Source of the DNA: Pseudomonas sp. J452
GTDB lineage: Bacteria; Pseudomonadota; Gammaproteobacteria; Pseudomonadales; Pseudomonadaceae
Assembly: GCF_024666525.1 (NCBI RefSeq)
Contig: NZ_CP088294.1
Location: 992,001 to 1,056,000 of the forward strand
Length of the DNA stretch: 64,000 nt
Direction: 5' to 3'
The notes under the pieces were generated by a model, which saw only the letters and a list, made by a program, of their open reading frames with translations, was not told the DNA's origin and searched no databases. Below, one piece after another: positions 51,244 to 60,837 of this stretch. Each line of letters begins with the position of its first letter. Positions within the stretch are counted from its first letter, which is position 1. Position numbers and translations under genes: made by a program.

Positions 51244-52365
51244 GTGCACATCGGTGTTCCTCTCGAGACCCATGCCGGTGAGACGCGCGTTGCCGCGACT
51301 CCCGAAACCATCAAGAAGCTGATCGGCCAAGGCCATCAGGTGACTGTACAGACCGGTGCCGGCGTCAGCGCCAGCATTCCGGACAGCGCCTATGAGGCCG
51401 TGGGCGCAGCCATCGGCAACGATGCCGCCGCCTTCGGTGCCGACCTGGTGCTGAAAGTGGTCGCCCCGACCGAGGCCGAACTGGCGCACATGAAGACCGG
51501 CGCCGTGCTGGTTGGCATGCTCAACCCGTTCAGCAACGAGACCATCGCGCGCATGAATGCTCGTGGCGTCACTGCCTTCGCTCTGGAGGCCGCCCCGCGC
51601 ACCTCCCGCGCGCAGAGCCTGGACGTGCTGAGCTCGCAAGCCAACATCGCCGGCTACAAGGCCGTGATGCTGGCCGCCAACCACTACCCGCGCTTCATGC
51701 CGATGCTGATGACCGCTGCCGGTACCGTGAAGGCCGCCCGCGTGCTGATCCTCGGTGCCGGTGTTGCCGGCCTGCAGGCCATCGCCACGGCCAAGCGCCT
51801 GGGTGCGGTGATCGAGGCTTCGGACGTGCGTCCGGCGGTGAAGGAGCAGATCGAATCGCTCGGCGCCAAGTTCGTCGACGTACCGTTCGAGACCGATGAA
51901 GAGCGCGAGTGCGCCCAAGGCGTTGGCGGTTACGCCCGTCCGATGCCGGCCTCGTGGATGGAGCGTCAGGCCAAGGCGGTGCACGAGAAGGCCAAGCTGG
52001 CCGATATCGTCATCACCACCGCACTGATTCCGGGCCGCAAGGCACCGACCCTGCTGCATGCCGCCACCGTGGCGGAAATGAAGCCGGGCTCGGTGATCAT
52101 CGACCTGGCTGCGGCGCAAGGCGGCAACTGCCCGCTGACCGTTGCCGAGCAGGTGGTGGTGCAGCACGGCGTGACCATCGTCGGCCACAGCAACCTGGCG
52201 GCCCTGGTGCCGGCAGACGCTTCGGCCCTGTATGCACGCAACCTGCTGGACTTCCTCAAGCTGGTCATCGACGGCGAAGGCAAGTTCCACCTCAACCTGG
52301 AAGACGACATCGTCGCCGCGTGCCTGATGTGCCGCGATGGCAACGTCGTGCGCACCAACGGCTAA
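51244..52365 (+). CDS. pntAA: NAD(P) transhydrogenase subunit alpha part 1
   Basis: The soluble NAD(H)-binding domain I of proton-translocating transhydrogenase, 373 residues. The start VHIGVPLETHAGETRVAATP is like alanine dehydrogenase. The Rossmann motif is VLILGAGVAGLQAIATAKRLGA. The mobile-loop region follows with ADIVITTALIPGRKAP. The GTG at 51244 is used because AGGAGAATTGAA precedes it and family homology starts there. First gene of pntAA-pntAB-pntB. Confidence 0.95.
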   Translation: MHIGVPLETHAGETRVAATPETIKKLIGQGHQVTVQTGAGVSASIPDSAYEAVGAAIGNDAAAFGADLVLKVVAPTEAELAHMKTGAVLVGMLNPFSNETIARMNARGVTAFALEAAPRTSRAQSLDVLSSQANIAGYKAVMLAANHYPRFMPMLMTAAGTVKAARVLILGAGVAGLQAIATAKRLGAVIEASDVRPAVKEQIESLGAKFVDVPFETDEERECAQGVGGYARPMPASWMERQAKAVHEKAKLADIVITTALIPGRKAPTLLHAATVAEMKPGSVIIDLAAAQGGNCPLTVAEQVVVQHGVTIVGHSNLAALVPADASALYARNLLDFLKLVIDGEGKFHLNLEDDIVAACLMCRDGNVVRTNG

Positions 52366-52376
52366 GGAGTAGAGAC

Positions 52377-52691
52377 ATGGAACTGATTTCCCCAAGCATC
52401 TACAACCTGATCATCTTCGTGCTGGCCATCTACGTGGGCTACCACGTGGTATGGAACGTCACCCCGGCCCTGCACACCCCGCTGATGGCAGTAACTAACG
52501 CCATTTCCGCGATCGTCATCGTCGGCGCCATGCTGGCCGCCGCGCTGACCGAGACCGTGCTGGGCAAGTCCATGGGCACCCTGGCCGTAGCTCTGGCCGC
52601 GGTCAACGTGTTCGGTGGCTTCCTGGTCACCCGCCGCATGCTGGAAATGTTCAAGAAGAAGGCGCCGAAAGCGCCGGTGGAGAAGCACTGA
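52377..52691 (+). CDS. pntAB: NAD(P) transhydrogenase subunit alpha part 2
   Basis: A 104-residue inner-membrane subunit with three hydrophobic helices (IYNLIIFVLAIYVGYHVVW; AISAIVIVGAMLAAAL; LAVALAAVNVFGGFLVTRRML) and a basic tail. It contributes to the proton channel. It lies 11 bp after pntAA with AAGGAG upstream, and its stop overlaps the pntB start by one base (TGATG). Confidence 0.95.
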   Translation: MELISPSIYNLIIFVLAIYVGYHVVWNVTPALHTPLMAVTNAISAIVIVGAMLAAALTETVLGKSMGTLAVALAAVNVFGGFLVTRRMLEMFKKKAPKAPVEKH

Positions 52692-54139
52692 TGAGCATGA
52701 ATCTGATCACCCTTCTCTACCTGGTCGCCTCGATCTGCTTTATCCAGGCGCTGAAAGGCCTGTCGCACCCGACCTCGTCGCGCCAGGGCAACCTGTTCGG
52801 CATGATCGGCATGGGCATTGCCGTGGTCACCACCGTGTTCCTGGTGTTCAAGCTGGGCGCGCAAATGACCGAAGGCGGCGCTGCCAAGGGCCTGGGCTTC
52901 GTCCTGGTCGGCCTGCTGGTCGGCGGCACTGCCGGCACCATCATGGCCAAGCGCGTCGAGATGACCAAGATGCCGGAACTGGTCGCCTTCATGCACAGCA
53001 TGATCGGTCTGGCCGCGGTATTTATCGCCATCGCCGCCGTGGTTGAACCGCAGTCGCTGGGCATCGTCGCTCACCTGGGCGATGCGATTCCGGCCGGTAA
53101 CCGCCTGGAACTGTTCCTCGGCGCAGCCATCGGTGCCATCACCTTCTCCGGTTCGGTGATCGCCTTCGGCAAGCTGTCGGGCAAGTACAAGTTCCGCCTG
53201 TTCCAGGGCGCCCCGGTGCAGTTCAAGGGCCAGCACCTGGTCAACCTGGTGATCGGTCTGACCATCGCCGGCCTGGGCCTGGTGTACATGTTCACCGGCA
53301 ACCTGCAGGCCTTCGCCATCATGCTGGCCCTGGCCTTCATCATCGGCGTGTTGATCATCATCCCGATCGGCGGTGCCGACATGCCGGTCGTGGTGTCGAT
53401 GCTCAACTCCTACTCGGGCTGGGCGGCTGCCGGTATCGGCTTCTCGCTGAACAACTCGATGCTGATCGTCGCCGGTTCGCTGGTCGGCTCGTCCGGTGCC
53501 ATCCTCTCGTACATCATGTGCAAGGCGATGAACCGTTCGTTCTTCAACGTGATCCTCGGTGGTTTCGGTGGTGCAGCTGAAGCAGCTGGCCCGGCCGGTG
53601 CCCAGGAAGCCCGTCCGGTGAAGTCCGGTTCGTCCGACGACGCCGCCTTCCTGCTGACCAACGCCGACACCGTGATCATCGTTCCGGGCTACGGCCTGGC
53701 AGTGGCCCGTGCCCAGCACGCGCTGATGGAGCTGGCCGAAAAGCTGACCCATCGCGGCGTCACCGTGAAGTACGCGATCCACCCGGTTGCCGGTCGTATG
53801 CCTGGCCACATGAACGTCCTGCTGGCCGAGGCCGAAGTGCCTTACGAGCAGGTGTTCGAGATGGAAGACATCAACTCCGAGTTCGGCCAGGCCGACGTGG
53901 TGCTGGTGCTGGGCGCCAACGACGTGGTCAACCCGGCCGCGAAGAACGACCCGAAGTCGCCGATCGCCGGCATGCCGATCCTCGAGGCCTACAAAGCCAA
54001 GACCGTGATCGTCAACAAGCGCTCGATGGCCAGCGGCTACGCCGGCCTGGATAACGAACTGTTCTACCTGGACAAGACCATGATGGTCTTCGGCGACGCC
54101 AAGAAAGTCATCGAAGACATGGTCAAGGCGGTCGATTAA
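52691..54139 (+). CDS. pntB: NAD(P) transhydrogenase subunit beta
   Basis: A 482-residue subunit. The N-terminal half has about eight to nine membrane helices of domain II. The C-terminal half is the NADP(H)-binding domain III, with VIIVPGYGLAVARAQHALMEL, KYAIHPVAGRMPGHMNVLLAE and LVLGANDVVNPAAK. Together with PntAA and PntAB it couples proton entry to NADPH formation. Translationally coupled to pntAB and followed by a terminator. Confidence 0.96.
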   Translation: MSMNLITLLYLVASICFIQALKGLSHPTSSRQGNLFGMIGMGIAVVTTVFLVFKLGAQMTEGGAAKGLGFVLVGLLVGGTAGTIMAKRVEMTKMPELVAFMHSMIGLAAVFIAIAAVVEPQSLGIVAHLGDAIPAGNRLELFLGAAIGAITFSGSVIAFGKLSGKYKFRLFQGAPVQFKGQHLVNLVIGLTIAGLGLVYMFTGNLQAFAIMLALAFIIGVLIIIPIGGADMPVVVSMLNSYSGWAAAGIGFSLNNSMLIVAGSLVGSSGAILSYIMCKAMNRSFFNVILGGFGGAAEAAGPAGAQEARPVKSGSSDDAAFLLTNADTVIIVPGYGLAVARAQHALMELAEKLTHRGVTVKYAIHPVAGRMPGHMNVLLAEAEVPYEQVFEMEDINSEFGQADVVLVLGANDVVNPAAKNDPKSPIAGMPILEAYKAKTVIVNKRSMASGYAGLDNELFYLDKTMMVFGDAKKVIEDMVKAVD

Positions 54140-54158
54140 GACGCTTTGCTCCAGACAC

Positions 54159-54187
54159 AAAAAACCCGGCCATGTGCCGGGTTTTTT
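54159..54187. terminator. Bidirectional terminator between pntB and methyltransferase
   Basis: AAAAAACCCGGC and GCCGGGTTTTTT form a 12-bp arm pair with a 5-nt loop, serving both convergent genes. Confidence 0.93.
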
Positions 54188-54201
54188 ATTGGCCGATGAC
54201 C

Positions 54202-54891
54202 TCAGCCACCCAAGCCATGCTTGTTGATGTGCTCAATGATCTTGTTATTGCGGGCCTGCCACTGGTTGAAAGCCGCCTCGAAGGCTGCCAGGTCCGGTAC
54301 TTCCCCCTTAAAGGCGACCCCCACGATGGTGCTTGGAAAGTCTTCTGGACCATCAAACCCCACAAAACTGTGATTGAATCCTTTGAGCAGAGACCTAAAA
54401 CCTTCGGGAGTGAAGCGCCAGTAGTCATAGGGGTAGGCATGAATAGGGAAGTTCATCACCGAGCTGATGATCAGCACACCGTTCTTTTGCAAGACACGAT
54501 GCAATTCATCGATCGCCTTGCGTGGATATTCCACATGCTCGAGCGTATCCATGCAAATGGCCGTCCCCACCGACTCATCCAGCAACTCAAGGTGATGCAG
54601 GTTGAGTACTCGGTCGACCCCCTTACCCGCACGCATATCGCAACCGACATACTCCTGCCCTGGGAACAGCGGGCGCAGGTCTTCCAACTCGCTATCGTCA
54701 TGCACCTGCAAAGCACCAAACTCAAAAATCGGCGCATGAAGCGCGATGGTTTTGTTGGTTAACTCAATAAAGCGTCTCAAGTGACTGCGCATATTGTTAT
54801 AAGCCTGAACCTTAGCGATTGTTTTTGGTGGCCAAACTGGGTGCAAGCTCCTGAGAACACGTTCTACTAGCAGAACAGGGGCTTGCAGCAA
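54202..54891 (-). CDS. Class I SAM-dependent methyltransferase
   Basis: 229 residues of the Methyltransf_11 type. Motif I is IFEFGALQVHD (a variant of the usual GxGxG). An acidic segment YVGCDMRAGKGVDRVLN binds the SAM ribose, and AICMDTLEHVEYPRKAIDELHRVL is motif IV and following helix. LIISSVMNFPIHAYPYDYWRFTPEGF is typical of sugar or polysaccharide-associated methyltransferases. It marks the left end of the glycan locus and sits 15 bp past a shared terminator with pntB. Confidence 0.85.
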   Translation of the reverse strand: MLQAPVLLVERVLRSLHPVWPPKTIAKVQAYNNMRSHLRRFIELTNKTIALHAPIFEFGALQVHDDSELEDLRPLFPGQEYVGCDMRAGKGVDRVLNLHHLELLDESVGTAICMDTLEHVEYPRKAIDELHRVLQKNGVLIISSVMNFPIHAYPYDYWRFTPEGFRSLLKGFNHSFVGFDGPEDFPSTIVGVAFKGEVPDLAAFEAAFNQWQARNNKIIEHINKHGLGG

Positions 54892-55128
54892 TGCCAGTGA
54901 AGCCGATTGTTGATGACCTGCGTACAGAGTGCTGCGACGGAAAACCTCTAAATCCCAGCGCTCGCTTCCATCCAGCCTGCGATCCCATGTGCTCAGTTTA
55001 CAGCGCCATGAAGCACAGCTGCACTGTTGCCGGCCCGCAGAAAAATAAACTTACCCTACACGCCTCCCTTTGCCCGAGAGAAGTCCAGCGCCTTGGACAT
55101 GGTTGAATGCACGCCTTATCGACGCAGT

Positions 55129-56286
55129 TCACATCCGCAAGTTGTCGGCTGGCGACTCAGAGTTAGGCTGTCGCGCTTGTTTCCACGACAAGGCTTTCAA
55201 ACGCAGAAACGGCAGCTCAATATAACGATAAGTACAAGCCGACAAGGCAACTGCCACCAGCAGGATACCAATACCGAATAAGAGCTCCTCACCCCAACCA
55301 ACTGGATGCCAAGGCAACCGCAGAACAGAGTTACTCTTAAGGAGGAAAAAAATCACTGAGCTGTGCAGCAGGTAAAAGGAATACGACCACAGACCAAGAC
55401 GATGCAGAACTGGATTCACAAACAAACCCGCGCCCGGAAATTTGAAGTTCAATAGGGCAAAGACAAAAACAGACCACGCCAAGGCATCCCACAGGTAGTG
55501 CTCATACCAGAAGACATGAGCGTACGAGCCGAACTGGCGGCCCCGAAACTCAGCCATTTGATTGAGGACCAATAGGGCCATAACTACCAGGAGCAGGCCC
55601 ACCCAAGGTTGAGCCCCCCAGCACCGCAGTACCGGACCAAAGCGTAGTTGCACCCACGCCAATGCAGCACCCACAGCAAATAGCGGCCAACGCCCTAATA
55701 GGCTATTTCTGTGATCCGCCCAAAAGCCCTGATCCAAACCGGATATGCATATCAGGAAATAGGCATAGCTCGCGGCCGGGATCAGTACCCAGAATACATG
55801 GCGCCAACCAGGATGGCGCACCAACCAGACAACTGCGGGTAACAGCAGATAGAACTGCACTTCAATGACCAGGCTCCACCAGACATTGCCCATTGGCGAC
55901 AGAACGCCAACCCGCACCCCTTGAAAAAACAATGCTCCCAGCGCCTGCAACCATTGCCCACTCCACAAGGCGGCCAGCAGAACCAACAGGTAAAACATCG
56001 GCAGAATTCGCAACGCCCGGCGCAGTAGATATGGGCCGAGACGCAACGGAGCACCCTGTAGAAAAGGGCGACTCAGTAGAAACCCACTCAGCACGAAGAA
56101 CAGCGTGACCCCCGCATCCCCACCGAACAGAAGCGCCACCACTGCCGGCAGGTTCTCAAAAGGCTGATAGCCATGCAGGCTACCCAAGTAGTGAAAACAG
56201 AAGACCAGCAGAATGGCTATGCCCCGCAGCGACTCAAACTCTGGCAGATGGTCCGCTTGGCTCGGGTGAACAGCATTTTGAGTCAT
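55129..56286 (-). CDS. Acyltransferase 3 family membrane protein (OafA/YrhL-like), 1
   Basis: 385 residues with about ten membrane helices. The N-terminal catalytic signature is FESLRGIAILLVFCFHYLG (Arg and His). LFFVLSGFLLSRPFL and SLVIEVQFYLLLPAVVWLV are standard family motifs. It probably adds acetyl or another acyl group to a surface glycan from a cytoplasmic donor. It starts 7 bp after the sulfatase gene on the same strand, so they are cotranscribed. Confidence 0.88.
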   Translation of the reverse strand: MTQNAVHPSQADHLPEFESLRGIAILLVFCFHYLGSLHGYQPFENLPAVVALLFGGDAGVTLFFVLSGFLLSRPFLQGAPLRLGPYLLRRALRILPMFYLLVLLAALWSGQWLQALGALFFQGVRVGVLSPMGNVWWSLVIEVQFYLLLPAVVWLVRHPGWRHVFWVLIPAASYAYFLICISGLDQGFWADHRNSLLGRWPLFAVGAALAWVQLRFGPVLRCWGAQPWVGLLLVVMALLVLNQMAEFRGRQFGSYAHVFWYEHYLWDALAWSVFVFALLNFKFPGAGLFVNPVLHRLGLWSYSFYLLHSSVIFFLLKSNSVLRLPWHPVGWGEELLFGIGILLVAVALSACTYRYIELPFLRLKALSWKQARQPNSESPADNLRM

Positions 56287-56293
56287 GAGAGAT

Positions 56294-58168
56294 TCACTTG
56301 TTGGTCATGCAGAGTAGTTGCTGGAAATCTTTCAGGCCGAAACCCTCCTGATTCGGTTGCAGAAACTTATTGATGACGACAGGCCGGTCGATCCACCCCG
56401 GGAAAACCCCGCGAGCATCCTGGCCGCCACCGATGAAAGTAGGCTGCGATAATCCAGCGGTACTACCAGGGCGTTTCAGGAGCTGCTCACTATCCATAAT
56501 CTGCTTACCGTTCCAGTAAGCAGAAAGTCTGGCCTGGGCAGGCATGGGAAAAGGGAAGGTGTAATGCGCTTTCACATTCACACTGAGCACCAACCGATTG
56601 CAGGATGCCATCTCGGTAATAGGCTGACTGAACTGCTCTACCGCACCATGGACGATGCGTAAGCGGCGGTCGCGCAGCAACTGAACCCCCCACACACCAG
56701 GCTGCTCAATCAGCGTCATATCCCTATCCGTGGCGGCAGGCGCACTCAGAGAAAGCCCCATGCTGAAACCCTCGAAGACTGGTGCTCGCTGAAAATCACT
56801 GCCACGCAGTACTCCTGGCTCGCCCTGCGTACCCGGCTGCCAAGTGGTGGGGACCTGACGAGCCACACTTTCCCATTGGCGTATCAGAACCCTTGCCTCT
56901 TCGGGCTGATAGACGCGCCCCCCTTCAGAATTAGCAGCCTGCCCAATGGGTGGAGCAATCGCAGCTGAAATGAGTGGCGCCTGGAGCTTGCGATAGAACA
57001 AGCGCCCCTCTTCAAAACTTCGCCCTCCGTAACTCATGCCCTCAAGAAAGGCATCGGCAGCGAAGAAGAGATGCTTCGGCGACTGGTAGGGCTCCTTCCG
57101 CATCAAGCCAACCAGGCTTTTCCCATCGATATTCTGTGGTACCGGCCCCCCGGCCAGCTCAACCAGTGTGGGAAAGATATCCATGATTGTGGTGGCAGGA
57201 AGAATATCTTCATCCACGAAATGCTTGGGCCAGCGCAACAACAGCGGTGTGCGCTGAGCACCTTCGAGATAATTCCCCTTGCTGCCTTGGAACGGCCAGT
57301 TGTTATCACGGGCAATATTTGGGCCGCCGTTATCGCTGGCAAAGACCACAATCGTGTTGTCTGCCTGGCCAGACTCATCGAGAGCTTGCAGCAACCGTGC
57401 AATGTTGTGATCTAGCTGCGCCATGACGGCCAAAAACTTGCCTTCGGGGGTTGCAGGAAATTTGGCGGCGAACTGCGGCGAAGGCTGGTACGGCGTATGT
57501 GGCGAATACAGCCAAAGATTGATGAACCAAGGCTTCCCGTGCCCCATTCGCAATTGTTCGATGGCTTTCTCGGTAAGGATGTCATCGAGATAGCCTGCGT
57601 AGCGCTTGGGTGGTGCGCCGTTATCCTGCAGCCAGGGATTTATATGCGTCGGCCGGCGGCGAACCACCTCCCCGTGTGGCCCTGGCCCCTGCAGCACGAA
57701 ATGACTGAGCATGCCGAACCAGTAATCAAAACCGTGCCTAGAGGGCTGAATTTCTGGATACTCAAGGGCTTCGCCCACATGCCACTTGCCAAGATGGATG
57801 GTGCGGTAACCCATACTCTTGAGCCGTTCAGGCAACGTGACAAGGTCAGGTGAAAGACCCAATCCGGTAGGTGCAAAACCTATCTTCATCGGCTCGCGGC
57901 CGCTAATGAGCGCCGCCCGGCTAGGCGAGCAGGTGCTATCCGTATAGTGCTGACGAAAACGCACAGAATCGCGACTGAGCTTATCGAGCGTTGGGGTAGG
58001 CGCCTGCCCATCACCCCAGCTGGCAATATCGTTATTACCCAGGTCATCGGTGAGAATCAGCAGGATATTCGGCCGCTGAGCTTGATCCGCATCATTGCCC
58101 GAACAGCCTGCACACAGCAGAATGGCCAGCAAATAAAGGCAGCATGCGGTTTTGAATGAACCCGCCAC
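56294..58168 (-). CDS. Lipoprotein type I sulfatase (formylglycine type)
   Basis: 624 residues. With a GTG start at 58168, preceded by AGGGG, the N-terminus is a compact lipoprotein signal with lipobox LCAGC. Ser at +2 predicts outer-membrane retention. The sulfatase signature CSPSRAALISGREP holds the Cys converted to formylglycine. NILLILTDDLGNND provides the metal Asp pair. HLGKWHVGEALEYP and VFASDNGGP complete the active site. The upstream ATG at 58198 overlaps the divergent gene and would add an unusual leader. It probably removes sulfate from polysaccharide or small sulfate esters. No maturase is seen in the window. Confidence 0.88.
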   Translation of the reverse strand: MAGSFKTACCLYLLAILLCAGCSGNDADQAQRPNILLILTDDLGNNDIASWGDGQAPTPTLDKLSRDSVRFRQHYTDSTCSPSRAALISGREPMKIGFAPTGLGLSPDLVTLPERLKSMGYRTIHLGKWHVGEALEYPEIQPSRHGFDYWFGMLSHFVLQGPGPHGEVVRRRPTHINPWLQDNGAPPKRYAGYLDDILTEKAIEQLRMGHGKPWFINLWLYSPHTPYQPSPQFAAKFPATPEGKFLAVMAQLDHNIARLLQALDESGQADNTIVVFASDNGGPNIARDNNWPFQGSKGNYLEGAQRTPLLLRWPKHFVDEDILPATTIMDIFPTLVELAGGPVPQNIDGKSLVGLMRKEPYQSPKHLFFAADAFLEGMSYGGRSFEEGRLFYRKLQAPLISAAIAPPIGQAANSEGGRVYQPEEARVLIRQWESVARQVPTTWQPGTQGEPGVLRGSDFQRAPVFEGFSMGLSLSAPAATDRDMTLIEQPGVWGVQLLRDRRLRIVHGAVEQFSQPITEMASCNRLVLSVNVKAHYTFPFPMPAQARLSAYWNGKQIMDSEQLLKRPGSTAGLSQPTFIGGGQDARGVFPGWIDRPVVINKFLQPNQEGFGLKDFQQLLCMTNK

Positions 58169-58185
58169 AATAGGACCCCTGCTAA

Positions 58186-58980
58186 ATGAGTGACGCATTA
58201 TTCCCGAAGCTGGTTGGCAATCAAGACACCCTGCCCGAAGCGGATGGTCTGTTGGTCAACTACCAAGCCCTGCAGAGCGCACAAGAGCAGCTCAGCGGGC
58301 TCTACCAGAGCAATCAGCCCTTCCCGCATATCGTCATCGACAATTTCCTTCCGCAGAGCACGATCGTCAAATTGCTTCAGGAATACCCTGAAGACCAGAC
58401 CCTGCCAATCTGGAATGACGCCACTCACAAAGACAAGGAAAGCGGAGAATATGTACAGAAGGACAAACGCAATATTCGCGACCTCCTGCGCATGCCGCCG
58501 ACGTATCGACAGTTGATCTGGGAGCTCAACTCACACTACTTCTTGAGCTTTCTGAGCAAAATGACCGAAATCAGCAATCTGATCCCCGACCCCAATCTAC
58601 GAGGCGCCGGTATCCATCAGATTGGGCGTGGCGGATTTTTGAAGATCCACGCCGACTTCACCACCCATCGCGAATTTTCAATCGACCGCCGACTCAATCT
58701 CTTGGTCTATTTAAACCCGGACTGGAAGGACGAATATGGCGGTCATCTGGAGCTGTGGGACAAAGATATGCAAGGCCCACCCAAGCAGGTTCTGCCTGTA
58801 GCGAATCGTTGCGTGGTATTCAGTACTACAGCCACCTCCTTCCATGGTCACCCTCACCCTCTGACCTGCCCCAGTAACATCTATCGAAAATCCATGGCCC
58901 TGTACTACTACACCAATGGACGCCCCACTGGAGAAGCCGAACCGGTAGTCTCCACGCTATGGAAGGACACGCCTAACTAG
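58186..58980 (+). CDS. 2-oxoglutarate/Fe(II) oxygenase (prolyl 4-hydroxylase-like)
   Basis: 264 residues. PFPHIVIDNFLP opens the double-stranded beta-helix region. The iron site is HADF (with LKIHADF) plus a distal His in SFHGHPHPL. RKSMALYYYTNGRP carries the 2-oxoglutarate-binding Arg. It is the only rightward gene in the glycan locus. Its start lies 17 bp from the divergent sulfatase start, and its 3' end overlaps the next, convergent gene by 24 bp. It could hydroxylate a sugar, a sulfate ester (as alkylsulfatases do) or a protein; sequence alone does not decide. Confidence 0.85.
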   Translation: MSDALFPKLVGNQDTLPEADGLLVNYQALQSAQEQLSGLYQSNQPFPHIVIDNFLPQSTIVKLLQEYPEDQTLPIWNDATHKDKESGEYVQKDKRNIRDLLRMPPTYRQLIWELNSHYFLSFLSKMTEISNLIPDPNLRGAGIHQIGRGGFLKIHADFTTHREFSIDRRLNLLVYLNPDWKDEYGGHLELWDKDMQGPPKQVLPVANRCVVFSTTATSFHGHPHPLTCPSNIYRKSMALYYYTNGRPTGEAEPVVSTLWKDTPN

Positions 58981-60075
58981 CCCATCACGAGGAGCCCTCG
59001 CTCTATTCTTTAAACGCAAAAAGGGCTCCTCTACTAACTTGAATGATACCCACGCCAGAATTATCGAAAGTAGCAACGTAGCCACGAACGCGGCATATCT
59101 CTCCCAAGACCCCACTGCACCATGGCTCTTAGCCACAACAACTCCAATGAAAACTATTGGGTAATGCACAAGGTAGAGTGAAAAAGAAATTTTTGCTAAA
59201 AAATGGCCACACACACCGAACACAGTAGAACTGTTCTGTAGAAAAAGAAAAAATACACACCCCCAAAGCAGTGCTTCAGGAATTATGTCGAACGGTCGCA
59301 CAGCGGCATAACCAGGACGGTCATTGACCGCTTTATCTTGCAAGAGCAAAGTCAAGAGAGCAAAGAACACCACGAACAGCCCAAGTCTTGCCATGCCTGA
59401 AGTCACCCGCAGCCGACCACTGACCACAATCAAAGCTATTACTGCACCCACAAAAAAAGCAGGCGCCTTAAATAATAAAGACGTAGTTATCCACGCATAG
59501 TCTCTGATATTGCCAGGAATAAGAAAGTGCGCACAATAAAAGTACAGCAAAGCCCACACAACGCCACACACCAACAAGACACGCTTTTTCAAAGCGAACA
59601 ACAGAGGCACAAGCAAATAAAACTGAACCTCAGTCGCCAAACTCCACCACACGTTGCTATAAATGCTCAACTCGTTGCCGCTGACCAAAAACAACAGCGC
59701 GGGAATGAATTTTTCAAAGCTGCCAACTACAAGGCAACTTATGAACACGTAAAAATAATAGGTAGGCAATATCCTCAAGGCGCGCTGTTTAAAGTGTTCT
59801 AGCGTACTGTAGCTACGCCCTTCTCGCCCAGCCAAGATAAATGGCATAGATACAAGATAGCCACTTAGTATGAAGAAAAGCGTAACGCCGGTTCCCCCGG
59901 CATAAATAAAAATCAGAAGCGGGTTAAGCATTTCGCTGGGGCGCGAAAAAAATGCAGCATAGCCATGCATCACCACTACCAAAGTGATCGCAATAGCCCT
60001 GAGGTCATCCAACTGACCGAGTCTTTTATGCTGGGCTGTTGAAGGGGGCAGCGCGGCCCCCCCAGAGTCATTCAC
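58957..60075 (-). CDS. Acyltransferase 3 family membrane protein, 2
   Basis: 372 residues. LDDLRAIAITLVVVMHGYAAFF is the catalytic signature. LFFILSGYLVSMPFIL and SLATEVQFYLLVPLLFALKK follow. About ten hydrophobic helices are seen. AT-rich codon use (many Ile, Phe, Lys codons with A/T third bases) differs from the housekeeping genes to the left. Its ATG directly follows the stop codon of the methyltransferase upstream, showing tight coupling. Confidence 0.87.
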   Translation of the reverse strand: MNDSGGAALPPSTAQHKRLGQLDDLRAIAITLVVVMHGYAAFFSRPSEMLNPLLIFIYAGGTGVTLFFILSGYLVSMPFILAGREGRSYSTLEHFKQRALRILPTYYFYVFISCLVVGSFEKFIPALLFLVSGNELSIYSNVWWSLATEVQFYLLVPLLFALKKRVLLVCGVVWALLYFYCAHFLIPGNIRDYAWITTSLLFKAPAFFVGAVIALIVVSGRLRVTSGMARLGLFVVFFALLTLLLQDKAVNDRPGYAAVRPFDIIPEALLWGCVFFLFLQNSSTVFGVCGHFLAKISFSLYLVHYPIVFIGVVVAKSHGAVGSWERYAAFVATLLLSIILAWVSFKLVEEPFLRLKNRARAPRDGLVRRVLP

Positions 60076-60837
60076 TTATTTAGCACCTTTAGCAACGGCA
60101 GCATTGCCAGCCAAACGCTTGAGCTTGCGCGTATTCTCTAGATGCTTGCTGGCATGCACATAGAACGCACGCAGTGCGGCATCGGATTTCTCGCTCTGAT
60201 CCTCGAAGAGAACCTTGAGCAGCTCCGGATCCTGACTGCGATCGCCACCAGGCTTGCGCAGAACCCCAAGACCGAAACCATGATTGAAGGTGAAGGTTTC
60301 GTGCTGACCACGAATTTCGTCCCAGAACTTCCAGGCACCGAAGTCCTGCAGGCGCGCCTGGACATCATGGAATAGGATAATCCCACCCGGCTTGACCTTG
60401 GGGTACCAGTTGGCGAAGTCCGCGCTGACCGCCTCATAGGTATGGAACCCGTCGATATGCAGCAGGTCGATGGTGTCTTCGCTGAAATGCTTCAAGGCAT
60501 CTTCGAAGAACATCCGCATCAGGTAAGAGAAACCGTGGTAGTGCTGACGGTTGTGGTTGTTGACCGAGTTGAATACCGACTCGTCGTACTTGTCGGTGTG
60601 CTCATCACCCTCGAAGGTATCGATGGCATAGCACAGGCCATCTATCTCGTTTTCCTTCATCGACTGACAAAAGGTGAAATAGGACAAGCCCTTGTGGGTG
60701 CCCAACTCGACCAGCATTTTCGGGCGCAGCGCTGCAACCAGGTCATAGCCAAACGGCAGATGATCAACCCACGTACTGAACACCATATGCAGGGGTTCAA
60801 AACGACGGATCGATGGCGGCATGTACACGTAGCTCAT
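60076..60837 (-). CDS. Class I SAM-dependent methyltransferase (Methyltransf_24 type)
   Basis: 253 residues. The SAM motif is MLVELGTHKGLSYFTFCQSM. The acidic strand is AIDTFEGDEHTDKYD. DTIDLLHIDGFHTYEAVSADF and GGIILFHDVQARLQDFG are typical of the family found in glycan and O-antigen clusters, where members O-methylate sugars. It overlaps the upstream acyltransferase by 4 bp (ATGA) and abuts the downstream one, so the three form one transcription unit. Confidence 0.87.
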   Translation of the reverse strand: MSYVYMPPSIRRFEPLHMVFSTWVDHLPFGYDLVAALRPKMLVELGTHKGLSYFTFCQSMKENEIDGLCYAIDTFEGDEHTDKYDESVFNSVNNHNRQHYHGFSYLMRMFFEDALKHFSEDTIDLLHIDGFHTYEAVSADFANWYPKVKPGGIILFHDVQARLQDFGAWKFWDEIRGQHETFTFNHGFGLGVLRKPGGDRSQDPELLKVLFEDQSEKSDAALRAFYVHASKHLENTRKLKRLAGNAAVAKGAK

